In this document: positions 36,241-45,015 of the stretch, one piece after another
How positions within the stretch are numbered: the stretch's first letter is position 1
Layout: the number at the start of each line of letters is the position of its first letter
NCBI RefSeq assembly: GCF_012974865.1
Contig: NZ_CP043633.1
Coordinates: 1,488,001-1,552,000 of the forward strand
Source of the DNA: Nonlabens sp. Ci31
Lineage (GTDB): Bacteria > Bacteroidota > Bacteroidia > Flavobacteriales > Flavobacteriaceae
Length of the DNA: 64,000 nucleotides
Direction: 5' to 3'
Program-made: the position numbers and the translations under genes
The notes under the pieces: model-generated
Databases searched by the model: none
What the model was told of the DNA's origin: nothing
Seen by the model: the letters and a program-made list of their open reading frames with translations, nothing else

Positions 36241-37181
36241 GACAACTTATAGTTTTCAATGATTTTATCTGCAATTACTTCAGCCAGTTTATATTTAGAT
36301 TCTAGGGTCCATCCAGCCACATGCGGACTCAACAATACGTTATCCATTTCTAATAGTGCTGCAAATGCTGTTGGAATTTCGCTATTGCGAAAGAGAGATT
36401 CAAAAGAACCTTTTTCATATTCCAGTACATCCAGTCCAGCACCTAAAATTTTGTTGCTTTTAAGAGCTGCAACTAAGTCGGCAGTGACTACAGATTTTCC
36501 TCTGGCCGTATTGATCAAGTAGAATGGTTTTTTAAATGCCGCTATAAATGCTGCATCGATCATTTCTATAGTCAATTCTGTTTGTGGAGTATGAAGACTC
36601 AACACATCGGCTTGTTGTTGTAATTCTTGCAGGCTTACTTGAGTACAATTCTTATTTCCTACATTTTCTTTAATATCATAACAAATCACTTTACAGTCAA
36701 AACCAGAAAGTTTTTCAGCAAAAGCTTTTCCCATATTTCCATAGCCTATAAGTCCTATGGTCTTTCCGTCCAGTTCTAAGCCGCGATTTTCTTCTCTACG
36801 CCACAGTCCAGATCGTACTTCTCTATCTGCTCTATTTAAATGATTGAATAATGAGAGCAACATTCCCAAGGCGTGTTCTCCTACTGCATTTCTATTTCCT
36901 TCTGGCGCGTTGTAACAAGATATTCCTAATTCTTTTGCAATGTCCAGGTCTATATTTTCCAGTCCAGCGCCTACGCGACCTATGAATTTTAAAGACGTAG
37001 CTGCTTTTAAAAAGGGAGCATCAATAGGAAAACGACTGCGTACGATCATGCCGTCGTAATTGCCTATCACTTTCATGATGTCTTCTTTAGGCGACGTATA
37101 ATCATAATGATTTTCAAAACCAGCTGTTGCTAGTTTTTGCGCAAGAACATCATGATTGCTGTCTAGGTGAAGTATTTTCAT
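36237..37181 (-). CDS. D-2-hydroxyacid dehydrogenase (SerA/phosphoglycerate dehydrogenase-like)
   Basis: A 314-residue NAD-dependent dehydrogenase. The nucleotide-binding motif is 'GKTIGLIGYGNMGKAFAEKL', the substrate-site 'GRVGAGLENIDLDIAKELGI' and catalytic 'INTARGKSVVTADLVAALKS' with the final His in 'LSPHVAGWTLES' are in place. The N-terminal 'MIVRSRFPIDAPFLKA' suits phosphoglycerate or related hydroxyacids; it lacks the C-terminal ACT domain of long SerA. Precise substrate unproven. A degenerate palindrome-like stretch near 36380-36396 encodes 'LFRNSE'. Upstream partner of the VOC pseudogene (4-nt overlap). Confidence 0.88.
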   Translation of the reverse strand: MKILHLDSNHDVLAQKLATAGFENHYDYTSPKEDIMKVIGNYDGMIVRSRFPIDAPFLKAATSLKFIGRVGAGLENIDLDIAKELGISCYNAPEGNRNAVGEHALGMLLSLFNHLNRADREVRSGLWRREENRGLELDGKTIGLIGYGNMGKAFAEKLSGFDCKVICYDIKENVGNKNCTQVSLQELQQQADVLSLHTPQTELTIEMIDAAFIAAFKKPFYLINTARGKSVVTADLVAALKSNKILGAGLDVLEYEKGSFESLFRNSEIPTAFAALLEMDNVLLSPHVAGWTLESKYKLAEVIADKIIENYKLS

Positions 37182-37467
37182 ATTTTAACTTCTATTTTAA
37201 AACTTTAAGTTCCATAAATTACGGATTATTAATTTGCTGGTATAAATTTTTAATGGCTAATTATAAAAGATTTGATTTTTGCAATAATTTTGATTTCTGG
37301 AGATTGGAATTTTTATAATAGGCTAACCTATCTTCCGTCTTTCTAAAGGAAAGAAACCTCTGTGAGGCTTTATATTTTAAAATCAGTAATTAGCTTTTGT
37401 TATTGGAGATTTTGATTTTGATTTTATTTGGAACTTGACTTTCCGCATCCCTCATCCCACATAGCTT

Positions 37468-37944
37468 TTAGACCTCTACCATATTGAGTTCTTGCTCATA
37501 GTCGTATTGCAAGTCTTCATGAAGTGTAGAAATACGAGTTTTGATAATAATAAGTTGTCTTTCCATAAGGTCGCGCATGGTTTTGCTGCGCAATACTTGC
37601 GGATGCGTCTCTCTCATTAATCGGCAGAAGTGGATCAAAATAGAGACCTCTGTCTCCTTACTTCCTGAATAACGCACATATTTTTTAGACTCCCGAAGGA
37701 CTTTGCGCACACCTTTTTGAAGACGGTAATTATTTGCCGTATTTAGTGCTAGAAACATATTATCTAGAAGCGTTTTTACATTTGCCACATAGTCATCTTC
37801 GTGAGTAGATTCAAAAAGTAAATAGGTAAGGAGTTCTTTGTTTTCTTTTTTAAATCGAGATAGCCGCAGAATGATCTTGATCAAGTCATCATCTGACCTG
37901 AATTTGAGTTCTTCCTTTAGTTCTTTTACCGTAGCCGTTTTCAT
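37468..37944 (-). CDS. Hypothetical helical protein
   Basis: A 158-residue charged, helical cytoplasmic protein without signal peptide or membrane segment ('MKTATVKELKEELKFRSDDD', 'KKYVRYSGSKETEVSILIHF', 'RQLIIIKTRISTLHEDLQYD'). No motif recognised. Codon use looks normal for the window and the frame is long relative to its antisense frames, so it is probably real. The 286-bp gap downstream of it (37182-37467, toward the dehydrogenase) holds no recognisable feature. Confidence 0.65.
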   Translation of the reverse strand: MKTATVKELKEELKFRSDDDLIKIILRLSRFKKENKELLTYLLFESTHEDDYVANVKTLLDNMFLALNTANNYRLQKGVRKVLRESKKYVRYSGSKETEVSILIHFCRLMRETHPQVLRSKTMRDLMERQLIIIKTRISTLHEDLQYDYEQELNMVEV

Positions 37945-38015
37945 AAAGTGAAGATACGCATTGGACGAGAGTTTTTAGTAAATCAAAAGTTAGAAAAGTG
38001 TCTATGTATTTGTGA

Positions 38016-38079
38016 TAATTCCTCTTTCGCCCTGAGCTTTCTTAGGATAAACTTTTATTTGAATAATAAAATCAAAAGC
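38016..38079 (+). repeat. Composite repeat, copy 2
   Basis: Second copy of the repeat at 11609-11672, same orientation, about three quarters identical by eye: a half palindrome (CTCTTTCGCC) followed by GAGCT....TAGGATAAACTTTTATTT. Intergenic, upstream of the hypothetical gene and downstream of mgtE. Confidence 0.65.
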
Positions 38080-38098
38080 AGCACACACATCACATTCT

Positions 38099-39448
38099 TT
38101 AAATACCAATAATAGCCTTTGCAATCATAAAATAGATTAAAATTCCAAAAATATCATTGCTGGTAGTAATAAATGGCCCAGTAGCAAGTGCGGGGTCTAT
38201 ACCTCTTTTGTGCAGCGCTAGTGGAACAAAAGTGCCCACTAGTCCAGCCATAATAATTACTGCAAATAAGGATATCGAAATAGCTATAGAGGTTACAAAC
38301 TCACCATTTGCAATATAGGTATAGGCAAATAAAAGAATCGCTAGTATAACTCCATTTAACATAGCGAGCAATACTTCTTTAATCAATCTATTTCCTATAC
38401 TTCCTTTTAGATCGTCATTTGCGATACCTTGTACGATGATCGCACTGGACTGCACTCCTACGTTTCCTGCCATAGCGGCTATTAATGGAGTGAAGAAAAA
38501 TAATACGGCGTGCTTTTCAAAGATCTCTTCAAAACCACCCATAATCGCGGCAGCGCCTATACCACCTAAAAGACCTAAAACGAGCCAAGGCAGTCGCGCT
38601 TTGGTCAATTCTAAAATACTGTCATTTGCTTCTACGTCTTGCGAGATACCACTTGCGAGTTGGTAATCTTTTTCTGCTTCTTCTGTAATAAAATCTACAA
38701 TATCGTCAATGGTGATACGACCTACGAGACGTTCTAATTCATCAACTACAGGAATGGCCTCTAGATCGTACTTACGCATGATACGAGAGACTTCTTCTCC
38801 AGGAGTGTTGACGGTTACAAAATCAACTTTAGGAATATAAACGTCCTTTATAGGTGTAGATTCCTTGCTGGTTAATAGGTCTTTTAAGGAAAGCCTTCCT
38901 TTGAGTTTGTTGTTGTTATCTACTACATATATGGAGTGCACACGAGTCACGTTTTTTGCTTGCGCGCGCATTTCACTCACACATCCAGTAACGGTCCAAT
39001 TTTCATTAACACGCACCAATTCTTTAGCCATCAGTCCACCAGCACTGTTTTCATCAAAACGCAACAGATCAACAATATCCTCTGCATGTTGTTCATCAAT
39101 TATTTCATTGATTACTTCTTGGGCGATATCATCAGGAAGTTCGTTTAAGATATCTGCCGCATCATCGGTATCCATCTCTTCCAGCTCTTCAGCGATTTCT
39201 TTGGGAGAAAGTGCATTAAGGACGCGATCTCGCTGGTCTTCATCCAGCTCCATTAAAGCTTCAGAAGTTTTTTCTGAATCGAGGAGCTTTACGATATATA
39301 CAGCTTGTTCCAGATTGAGTTCGTCAATAATTTCTGCAATATCAGCAAAGTGGAGTTCTTCTAAGATGTGTTCCAGCTGTTTACTATCATTGACTTCAAT
39401 CAGTGATTGTATCTCTTCTATAAAGTCTTTTGTGATGTTAAACTGCAT
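38099..39448 (-). CDS. mgtE: Magnesium transporter MgtE
   Basis: A 449-residue Mg2+ channel/transporter. The N-terminal superhelical domain (~1-130, 'LEELHFADIAEIIDELNLEQ', 'ELEEMDTDDAADILNELPDD') senses Mg2+; two CBS domains follow (~135-255, 'VHSIYVVDNNNKLKGRLSLK', 'EAIPVVDELERLVGRITIDD'); a plug helix and five transmembrane helices make the pore (~285-449, 'MAGNVGVQSSAIIVQGIAND'). Full length for the family. Single gene with an exact -7 box at 39466-39473. No Mg2+ riboswitch recognised in the 17-nt leader region. Confidence 0.95.
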   Translation of the reverse strand: MQFNITKDFIEEIQSLIEVNDSKQLEHILEELHFADIAEIIDELNLEQAVYIVKLLDSEKTSEALMELDEDQRDRVLNALSPKEIAEELEEMDTDDAADILNELPDDIAQEVINEIIDEQHAEDIVDLLRFDENSAGGLMAKELVRVNENWTVTGCVSEMRAQAKNVTRVHSIYVVDNNNKLKGRLSLKDLLTSKESTPIKDVYIPKVDFVTVNTPGEEVSRIMRKYDLEAIPVVDELERLVGRITIDDIVDFITEEAEKDYQLASGISQDVEANDSILELTKARLPWLVLGLLGGIGAAAIMGGFEEIFEKHAVLFFFTPLIAAMAGNVGVQSSAIIVQGIANDDLKGSIGNRLIKEVLLAMLNGVILAILLFAYTYIANGEFVTSIAISISLFAVIIMAGLVGTFVPLALHKRGIDPALATGPFITTSNDIFGILIYFMIAKAIIGI

Positions 39449-39756
39449 GATTAAGGCTTAAGAGGCAAATATAAATTTTTGGATAAGAGAAATAGAGTTT
39501 TTTAAAGCAAAATGTTTGGTGATCGCGGTCTTATGAGGTATTTTAATAACTTATATGGAGGGTGTTGAAGGAATATCGTTTTTACTAAACATATCAAAGC
39601 CAATACTTGGTAGGTGGATCCAGGAAGGAGCTAGTTGTTAAAACATAAAGTTAAGTCTCTGCTTAAGTGAATGTATATCTTAACTAACTCCAGAAGCACT
39701 TTCCGGTCCCTCTAATAATACCAGCATATTCTAGAACAAAGTATTTATTATTCCAA
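39449..39756. other. Intergenic region between mgtE and dnaE
   Basis: About 308 bp. Apart from the mgtE promoter box at its left end no gene, hairpin terminator or repeat was seen. Confidence 0.5.
39466..39473 (-). promoter_or_regulatory. -7 promoter box of mgtE
   Basis: TATATTTG on the minus strand, 17 nt upstream of the mgtE ATG. Confidence 0.65.
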
Positions 39757-42700
39757 TTAACCTACTCCATAAGTGATCTCATGCTCATCTAACAGGGAAA
39801 GCAACTCGGCACTTACATTTACCTTTTGTAATCTAGCAGACATATCTATCGATATTTTCTCTTCATGATCTTTAAGATTAAAATACAAACGTTGATCTCC
39901 TTTGTGTTTATCTAGTGCTTCCTTCAAAAGTTCGATACGCTCTTCTAAAACTTCACTCACGTGAAACTCAATGGTTAACTTTTTGGCAGCGCTTGCCATA
40001 ACGTCTTGTAGTTGCCCCATTTGTGTAAACAGGATACGAGGATCTCTTGGCCTACCCGTGTTTTTATCTAACCAGCCTTGTTGAATCTTTACCTTAGCGT
40101 GCAAGAAGGAATTTGGGATTAAAAAGTGTCTGAATTTTAAATAGTCCTCACCGAAGATTCTGAATTCGTGAGTCTCGTCATAATCTTCTAGCGTGAACAT
40201 TCCCCAAGGTTTGTTTGCCTTACTCATCATGTGTCTGGCTTCTGTAATAACACCGCAAAAAGTAAGCTCTCTGTTGACTAAGGGTTCTAGTTCTTTCATG
40301 GCTGCCAGGTTTGCATTACAAAAGAATTTGATTTCCTTTTTGTAATCGTCTAATGGGTGACCAGAAATATAGATTCCTACGACCTCTTTTTCTCTTTTTA
40401 GTTTTTCCATCGCACCCCAATCGTCGCAAATAGGCAATTGTGGTTCTGGAATTTGTACATCACTTGCTTCTCCAAAAAGACTCACTTGGGAACTATTTTC
40501 ATTTTCTTGAAACTTCTGAGCATATTTCACTACTTGTTCTAAAAATATCTGACCGTTATCAAATTCATAGAAAAACTGTGCTCTATTTTCACCACCTAAA
40601 CCGTCAAAACCACCACTTAAGGCTAGTGCTTCAAAAGACTTTTTATTTGCCGCTCGCAAGTCGATACGCTTTGCCATATCAAAGATACTTTTGTAATGTC
40701 CCTTTTTTCTGTTATCTATAATGGTCATTACAGCTGCATGACCTAACCCTTTTACAGCCCCCATCCCAAAACGAATTGCACCTTTAGGGTTAACGGTAAA
40801 TTTATAATTGGATTCATTCACATCTGGACCCAGCACATCCAGTCCCATACGACGGCATTCATCCATGAACTTAGTCACATCCTTGATCTGATTCATGTTG
40901 TTAGACAAAGTAGCAGCCATAAATTCGGCGCCATAATTTGCTTTTAAGTAAGCGGTCTGATAAGCAATCCAGGCATAACAAGTGGAGTGTGATTTGTTAA
41001 ACGCATAAGATGCAAATGCTTCCCAGTCTTTCCATACCTTTTCTAAAATGCTACGGTCATGTCCGTTTGCTTCTCCAGCATCTAGGAATTGTGGCTTCAT
41101 TTTTTGAAGTGTGGCTATCTGTTTTTTACCCATAGCCTTTCTTAATACATCAGCATCACCCTTGGAGAAATTGGCTAGTTTTTGAGAGAGTAACATAACT
41201 TGCTCTTGATACACTGTAATACCGTAAGTTTCCTTCAGGTATTCTTCCATGGCATCTAGATCATAAACAATGTCTTTACGACCGTGCTTGCGATCAATAA
41301 ATTCTGGAATATATTCTAAGGGCCCAGGTCTATACAAAGCGTTCATAGCAATAAGATCGGCAAACTGTGTAGGCTTGAGTTCTCGCATGTATTTTTGCAT
41401 TCCCACACTTTCATACTGGAAAATAGCAGTTGTTTCTCCACGCTGGAACAGCTCATATGTTTTCTCGTCATCTAGAGGGATGGACTCTATATCCAGTTCT
41501 ATTCCATGACGTTCTTTTATAATGGCGACCGTATCCTTGATCTGACTTAAGGTTTTTAATCCTAAGAAGTCCATTTTTAACAATCCTGCGCTTTCTACGA
41601 CTTCGTTATCAAACTGAGTGACATAAAGATCAGAATTCTTTGCTGTAGCGACAGGAACGAAGTTGGTCAGATCATCTGGTGTGATGATCACTCCACAGGC
41701 ATGAACACCCGTATTTCTGACAGAACCTTCAAGAATTCTAGCTTGTTTTAAGGTCTCGGCAATCAGATCATTACCAGCGGCGAGGCTTCTTAGTTCTCGC
41801 ACCATATCAGCATCATCTCCACGAAATTTACCACTAATTTCATTATCCTCTAAGGCAAAAATCTTTTTAAGCTTAGCAAAATCAGGAATTAACTTTGCTA
41901 CACGATCTGCATCTTGTAGTGGTAGATCGAGTGCTCTTGCGGTGTCTCTTATGGATGACTTTGCCGCCATGGTCCCATAAGTTATAATTTGCGCTACTTG
42001 GGAAGAACCGTATTTTTCAATAACGTAATCCATAACCTTATATCGATTTTCATCATCAAAATCAATATCAATATCGGGCATGGACACTCGATCAGGATTT
42101 AGGAAACGTTCAAAAAGTAAGTCGTAGTGAATGGGGTCTACATTTGTAATTCTTAAACAATAAGCCACGGCACTACCAGCAGCAGATCCACGTCCCGGGC
42201 CTACGGCAACATCCATTTCTCTTGCTGCCTTGATGAAATCCCAAACGATCAAGAAATAACCTGGATAACCTGTATTTTGAATAACGCTCAGTTCAAAATC
42301 GAGACGTTCTTTGATATCATCTCCAAAATCTTCTCCGTAGCGCATTTTTGCACCTTCATAAGTAAGGTGTTTCAAGTAAGCATTTTCTCCGTTTTTAGTT
42401 TTCCCGCTGGCGTCATTAAGATCTATAAATTCTTCAGGGATATCAAAAGCTGGAAGTAATACATCCCTAGCGAGTTCATAAGCTTCTACTTTATCAACGA
42501 CTTCTTGCACATTCAAAATGGCTTCTGGCAAGTCTTTGAAGAGTTCCTTCATCTCTTGTGCAGACTTGTAGTAATATTCTTGGTTAGGTAATCCATAACG
42601 ATACCCGCGTCCACGACCTATAGGTGTTGCTTGTTTTTCATTATCTTTTACACAAAGTAAAATATCGTGAGCATTGGCATCTTCTTTATGGACGTAGTAG

Positions 42701-44109
42701 GTATTGTTAGTAGCGACAATTTTCACATGGTGCTTGTGGGCAAAGTTGATCAGCACTTCGTTAGCACGATTTTCATCTTCTTGACCGTGGCGCATTACTT
42801 CTATATAAAGATCATCGCCGAAGTGTTTTTTCCACCACAATAAAGCTTCTTCAGCTTGATTTTCTCCTAGATTCAATATCTTAGAAGGAACTTCACCATA
42901 CATGTTTCCGGTAAGAACAATAAGGTCTTCCTTGTATTCTTCAATCAGTTTTTTATCTACTCTAGGCAAATAATAAAAGCCTTCTGTATAAGCTCTACTT
43001 GCCATTTTTGCTAGATTGTGATAACCATTTTTGTTTTTGGCAAGAATTACTATTTGATAACCGTTGTCCTTATGTGTGCGGTCCAGCATGTCTTCACATA
43101 CTTGAAACTCACAACCTATAATGGGTTTTATAGGTTTTTTTTGTTCTCCATCTTCAGCATCTACAAGACTGGCATTATGAGCCTTTACTGCTTTTACAAA
43201 GTGGAATGCTCCCATCATGTTAGCATGGTCAGTCATAGTAACTGCCAGCATATTATTTGCTGCAGCGGCTTTTACGAGATCTCCTACACTTGCGGTAGAT
43301 TGTAATATAGAAAACTGACTGTGACTATGAAGATGTGCAAATTTTGCATCACTTAATTCATTTAAATTTTCTTTAATTTCTTCTTTAGAAATTTCAGGAC
43401 TTTCATCAGTATTAAGTTTTTCAGATGCTTTTTTAAGGTTGAGATGTTTTATTCCTACTGCAGTGATGGTCGTAGGGTTGCTTTCGCGAAAGCGTGCCAT
43501 ATATCCATCCTCAAAACCTAATTTCTCTAGCGAGTAATGCCCTTTTCTAAGGAGTTCTAAGAAACAGCGAGTCGTTGCTTCCACATCTGCTGTGGCGTTA
43601 TGTGCTTCTCCAAATGGCTGATTAAAAAGAAATTGGTGCAATTCGGTAAGTGTAGGCAATTTAAATTTACCATACCGGCCACCAGGAATTTGACACAAAT
43701 TTGCTGTTTGTTCGGTACAAGTATCAAGAACTGGAAGTTCTTGTAAGTCGTTACCTATTTGAGCACGTACGAACTCTGATCCGGTAACATTCAAGTCAAA
43801 TTTTAAATTCTGACCTACGACAAACTTTGTTTTACTCAAGGCTATGTTGAACTTCTCTAGCATCTCTATGAGAGGAATTCCATCTTTTTGAGCTAGTGCT
43901 GTAGAAATACCGTGAATGCGCTCTGCGTCATAGGGAATATCAAATCCATTAGGTTGTATCAAGTAATCTTGTGCCTCGATTAGGGTTCCCATCTCGTCAT
44001 GTAGTTGCCAGGCTATTTGAATCACTCGAGGCCAGTTGTCTATATCAGTATAAGGTGCATCCCAGCGTTTAGGCAATCCAGTGGTTTCAGTGTCAAAGAT
44101 GAGATACAT
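39757..44109 (-). CDS. dnaE: DNA polymerase III alpha subunit with fused N-terminal exonuclease
   Basis: A 1450-residue replicative polymerase. Residues ~1-190 are a DEDDh 3'-5' exonuclease ('IFDTETTGLPKRWDAPY', 'GQNLKFDLN', 'HNATADVEATTRC'), normally a separate protein (DnaQ). After a ~70-residue linker a PHP domain follows ('KFAHLHSHSQFSILQSTASV', 'VTMTDHANMMGAFHF'), then the C-family polymerase core ('VGPGRGSAAGSAVAYCL', 'MPDIDIDFDDENRYKVMDYV'), helix-hairpin-helix and an OB fold ('LTFCGVITEARHMMSKANKP'). Exonuclease before PHP distinguishes it from PolC, where the exonuclease is inserted inside PHP. A palindrome copy with one mismatch (43479-43494) falls in the linker, read as 'RFRESN'. 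Single gene. Confidence 0.95.
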   Translation of the reverse strand: MYLIFDTETTGLPKRWDAPYTDIDNWPRVIQIAWQLHDEMGTLIEAQDYLIQPNGFDIPYDAERIHGISTALAQKDGIPLIEMLEKFNIALSKTKFVVGQNLKFDLNVTGSEFVRAQIGNDLQELPVLDTCTEQTANLCQIPGGRYGKFKLPTLTELHQFLFNQPFGEAHNATADVEATTRCFLELLRKGHYSLEKLGFEDGYMARFRESNPTTITAVGIKHLNLKKASEKLNTDESPEISKEEIKENLNELSDAKFAHLHSHSQFSILQSTASVGDLVKAAAANNMLAVTMTDHANMMGAFHFVKAVKAHNASLVDAEDGEQKKPIKPIIGCEFQVCEDMLDRTHKDNGYQIVILAKNKNGYHNLAKMASRAYTEGFYYLPRVDKKLIEEYKEDLIVLTGNMYGEVPSKILNLGENQAEEALLWWKKHFGDDLYIEVMRHGQEDENRANEVLINFAHKHHVKIVATNNTYYVHKEDANAHDILLCVKDNEKQATPIGRGRGYRYGLPNQEYYYKSAQEMKELFKDLPEAILNVQEVVDKVEAYELARDVLLPAFDIPEEFIDLNDASGKTKNGENAYLKHLTYEGAKMRYGEDFGDDIKERLDFELSVIQNTGYPGYFLIVWDFIKAAREMDVAVGPGRGSAAGSAVAYCLRITNVDPIHYDLLFERFLNPDRVSMPDIDIDFDDENRYKVMDYVIEKYGSSQVAQIITYGTMAAKSSIRDTARALDLPLQDADRVAKLIPDFAKLKKIFALEDNEISGKFRGDDADMVRELRSLAAGNDLIAETLKQARILEGSVRNTGVHACGVIITPDDLTNFVPVATAKNSDLYVTQFDNEVVESAGLLKMDFLGLKTLSQIKDTVAIIKERHGIELDIESIPLDDEKTYELFQRGETTAIFQYESVGMQKYMRELKPTQFADLIAMNALYRPGPLEYIPEFIDRKHGRKDIVYDLDAMEEYLKETYGITVYQEQVMLLSQKLANFSKGDADVLRKAMGKKQIATLQKMKPQFLDAGEANGHDRSILEKVWKDWEAFASYAFNKSHSTCYAWIAYQTAYLKANYGAEFMAATLSNNMNQIKDVTKFMDECRRMGLDVLGPDVNESNYKFTVNPKGAIRFGMGAVKGLGHAAVMTIIDNRKKGHYKSIFDMAKRIDLRAANKKSFEALALSGGFDGLGGENRAQFFYEFDNGQIFLEQVVKYAQKFQENENSSQVSLFGEASDVQIPEPQLPICDDWGAMEKLKREKEVVGIYISGHPLDDYKKEIKFFCNANLAAMKELEPLVNRELTFCGVITEARHMMSKANKPWGMFTLEDYDETHEFRIFGEDYLKFRHFLIPNSFLHAKVKIQQGWLDKNTGRPRDPRILFTQMGQLQDVMASAAKKLTIEFHVSEVLEERIELLKEALDKHKGDQRLYFNLKDHEEKISIDMSARLQKVNVSAELLSLLDEHEITYGVG
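43479..43494. repeat. Palindromic repeat, one mismatch, in dnaE linker
   Basis: TGCTTTCGCGAAAGCG; first base differs from the core. Lies in the segment coding for the linker between exonuclease and PHP domains. Confidence 0.9.
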
Positions 44110-44306
44110 GTACGTAATTTATGAAGTGTTAATAGCAAAATGATGAAGGCCTAAAACAAAAATTATAATTCTTTTAAAAGTCTGTTTAATAGACATTTGA
44201 TGTAGAATGAAAATTTCAATTCAGGATTTTAAATATAGCATATTAAGCTGTTTTCTTAAAATCTAGTTATGAACAATCGACCCTAATAATGGTTGGTTAC
44301 TTTAAA

Positions 44307-44342
44307 ATAAAAAAGCCCGACCAAAAATTGATCGGGCTCAAA
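44307..44342 (-). terminator. Rho-independent terminator after the DUF2383 gene
   Basis: AGCCCGA / TCGGGCT outer stem with inner A-T pairs; six T's follow on the minus strand. Just past the stop at 44364. Confidence 0.88.
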
Positions 44343-44363
44343 AGAATTATTATAAATCCTTTA

Positions 44364-44810
44364 TTATGCTATTTCTTCCATGGCACTTATTCTACTCAGC
44401 GCGTTTAAAATATTATTTCGGTGAGTGGTCAACATGTTTTTTGTTGATGGTGGTAATGTTGTTTCTGATATAATAGAATTGTACTCTTCTAAGGCTGTTT
44501 TTTCTCCACGTATCGCTTCTTCTAAAATCGATTCCTCGTTGTTAGAAGTGAAGGTAGATTTAATATTCATCCATGTGCGGTGGGCATCTCCTTTTAAGCT
44601 TGTTCCTTTATCAGGACTCTCGCCAAAGTTTCTAATTTCTTCTTTCAATTCGTGTCCGAAGTTATATCGTTCTTGGGCTTGCATCGTAAAGAAATCTTTT
44701 ATCCTACTGCTATCTACTTTGTCTTTGGCTAATTTATATCCAGCCTCTGCATCAAAGTTTTTAGTTAGTAAATCGTTTAATCTTTCTGATACTTCTTTTG
44801 TATACTTCAT
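44364..44810 (-). CDS. DUF2383 four-helix (ferritin-like) protein
   Basis: A 148-residue helical protein of the PA2169/DUF2383 type: 'LNDLLTKNFDAEAGYKLAKD', 'FFTMQAQERYNFGHELKEEI', 'DAHRTWMNIKSTFTSNNEES', 'LEEAIRGEKTALEEYNSIIS'. The family has a ferritin-like four-helix bundle with conserved Glu/Tyr residues; biological role unknown, often stress-related. Single gene with a strong terminator. Confidence 0.85.
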   Translation of the reverse strand: MKYTKEVSERLNDLLTKNFDAEAGYKLAKDKVDSSRIKDFFTMQAQERYNFGHELKEEIRNFGESPDKGTSLKGDAHRTWMNIKSTFTSNNEESILEEAIRGEKTALEEYNSIISETTLPPSTKNMLTTHRNNILNALSRISAMEEIA

Positions 44811-44989
44811 GATATTAGTTTGTATGGTTTCTAAATTACTTGTTGATTTAATATAAGAATAAGAAGGAGTTGTAAACGACTATTTGTGAAAGGTTTAGTC
44901 CAAGTTTAGTATAGAATTAAAGAATTTACGTACAAATGATGTTTTTTGTTAAATGAATTAACAGTCTATGTATACTACTACTACTTAAC

Positions 44990-45005
44990 CGCTTTCGCAA
45001 AAGCG
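44990..45005. repeat. Palindromic repeat, one mismatch, intergenic
   Basis: CGCTTTCGCAAAAGCG; one base off the core. Eleven bases beyond the stop of the T9SS gene at 45016. Confidence 0.9.
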
Positions 45006-45015
45006 TACACAAAAT

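Noticed and set aside
38865..39461. 198-codon open frame on the plus strand
   Set aside because: Lies wholly antisense to mgtE; Ser-rich composition from the reverse complement of acidic codons; no promoter.
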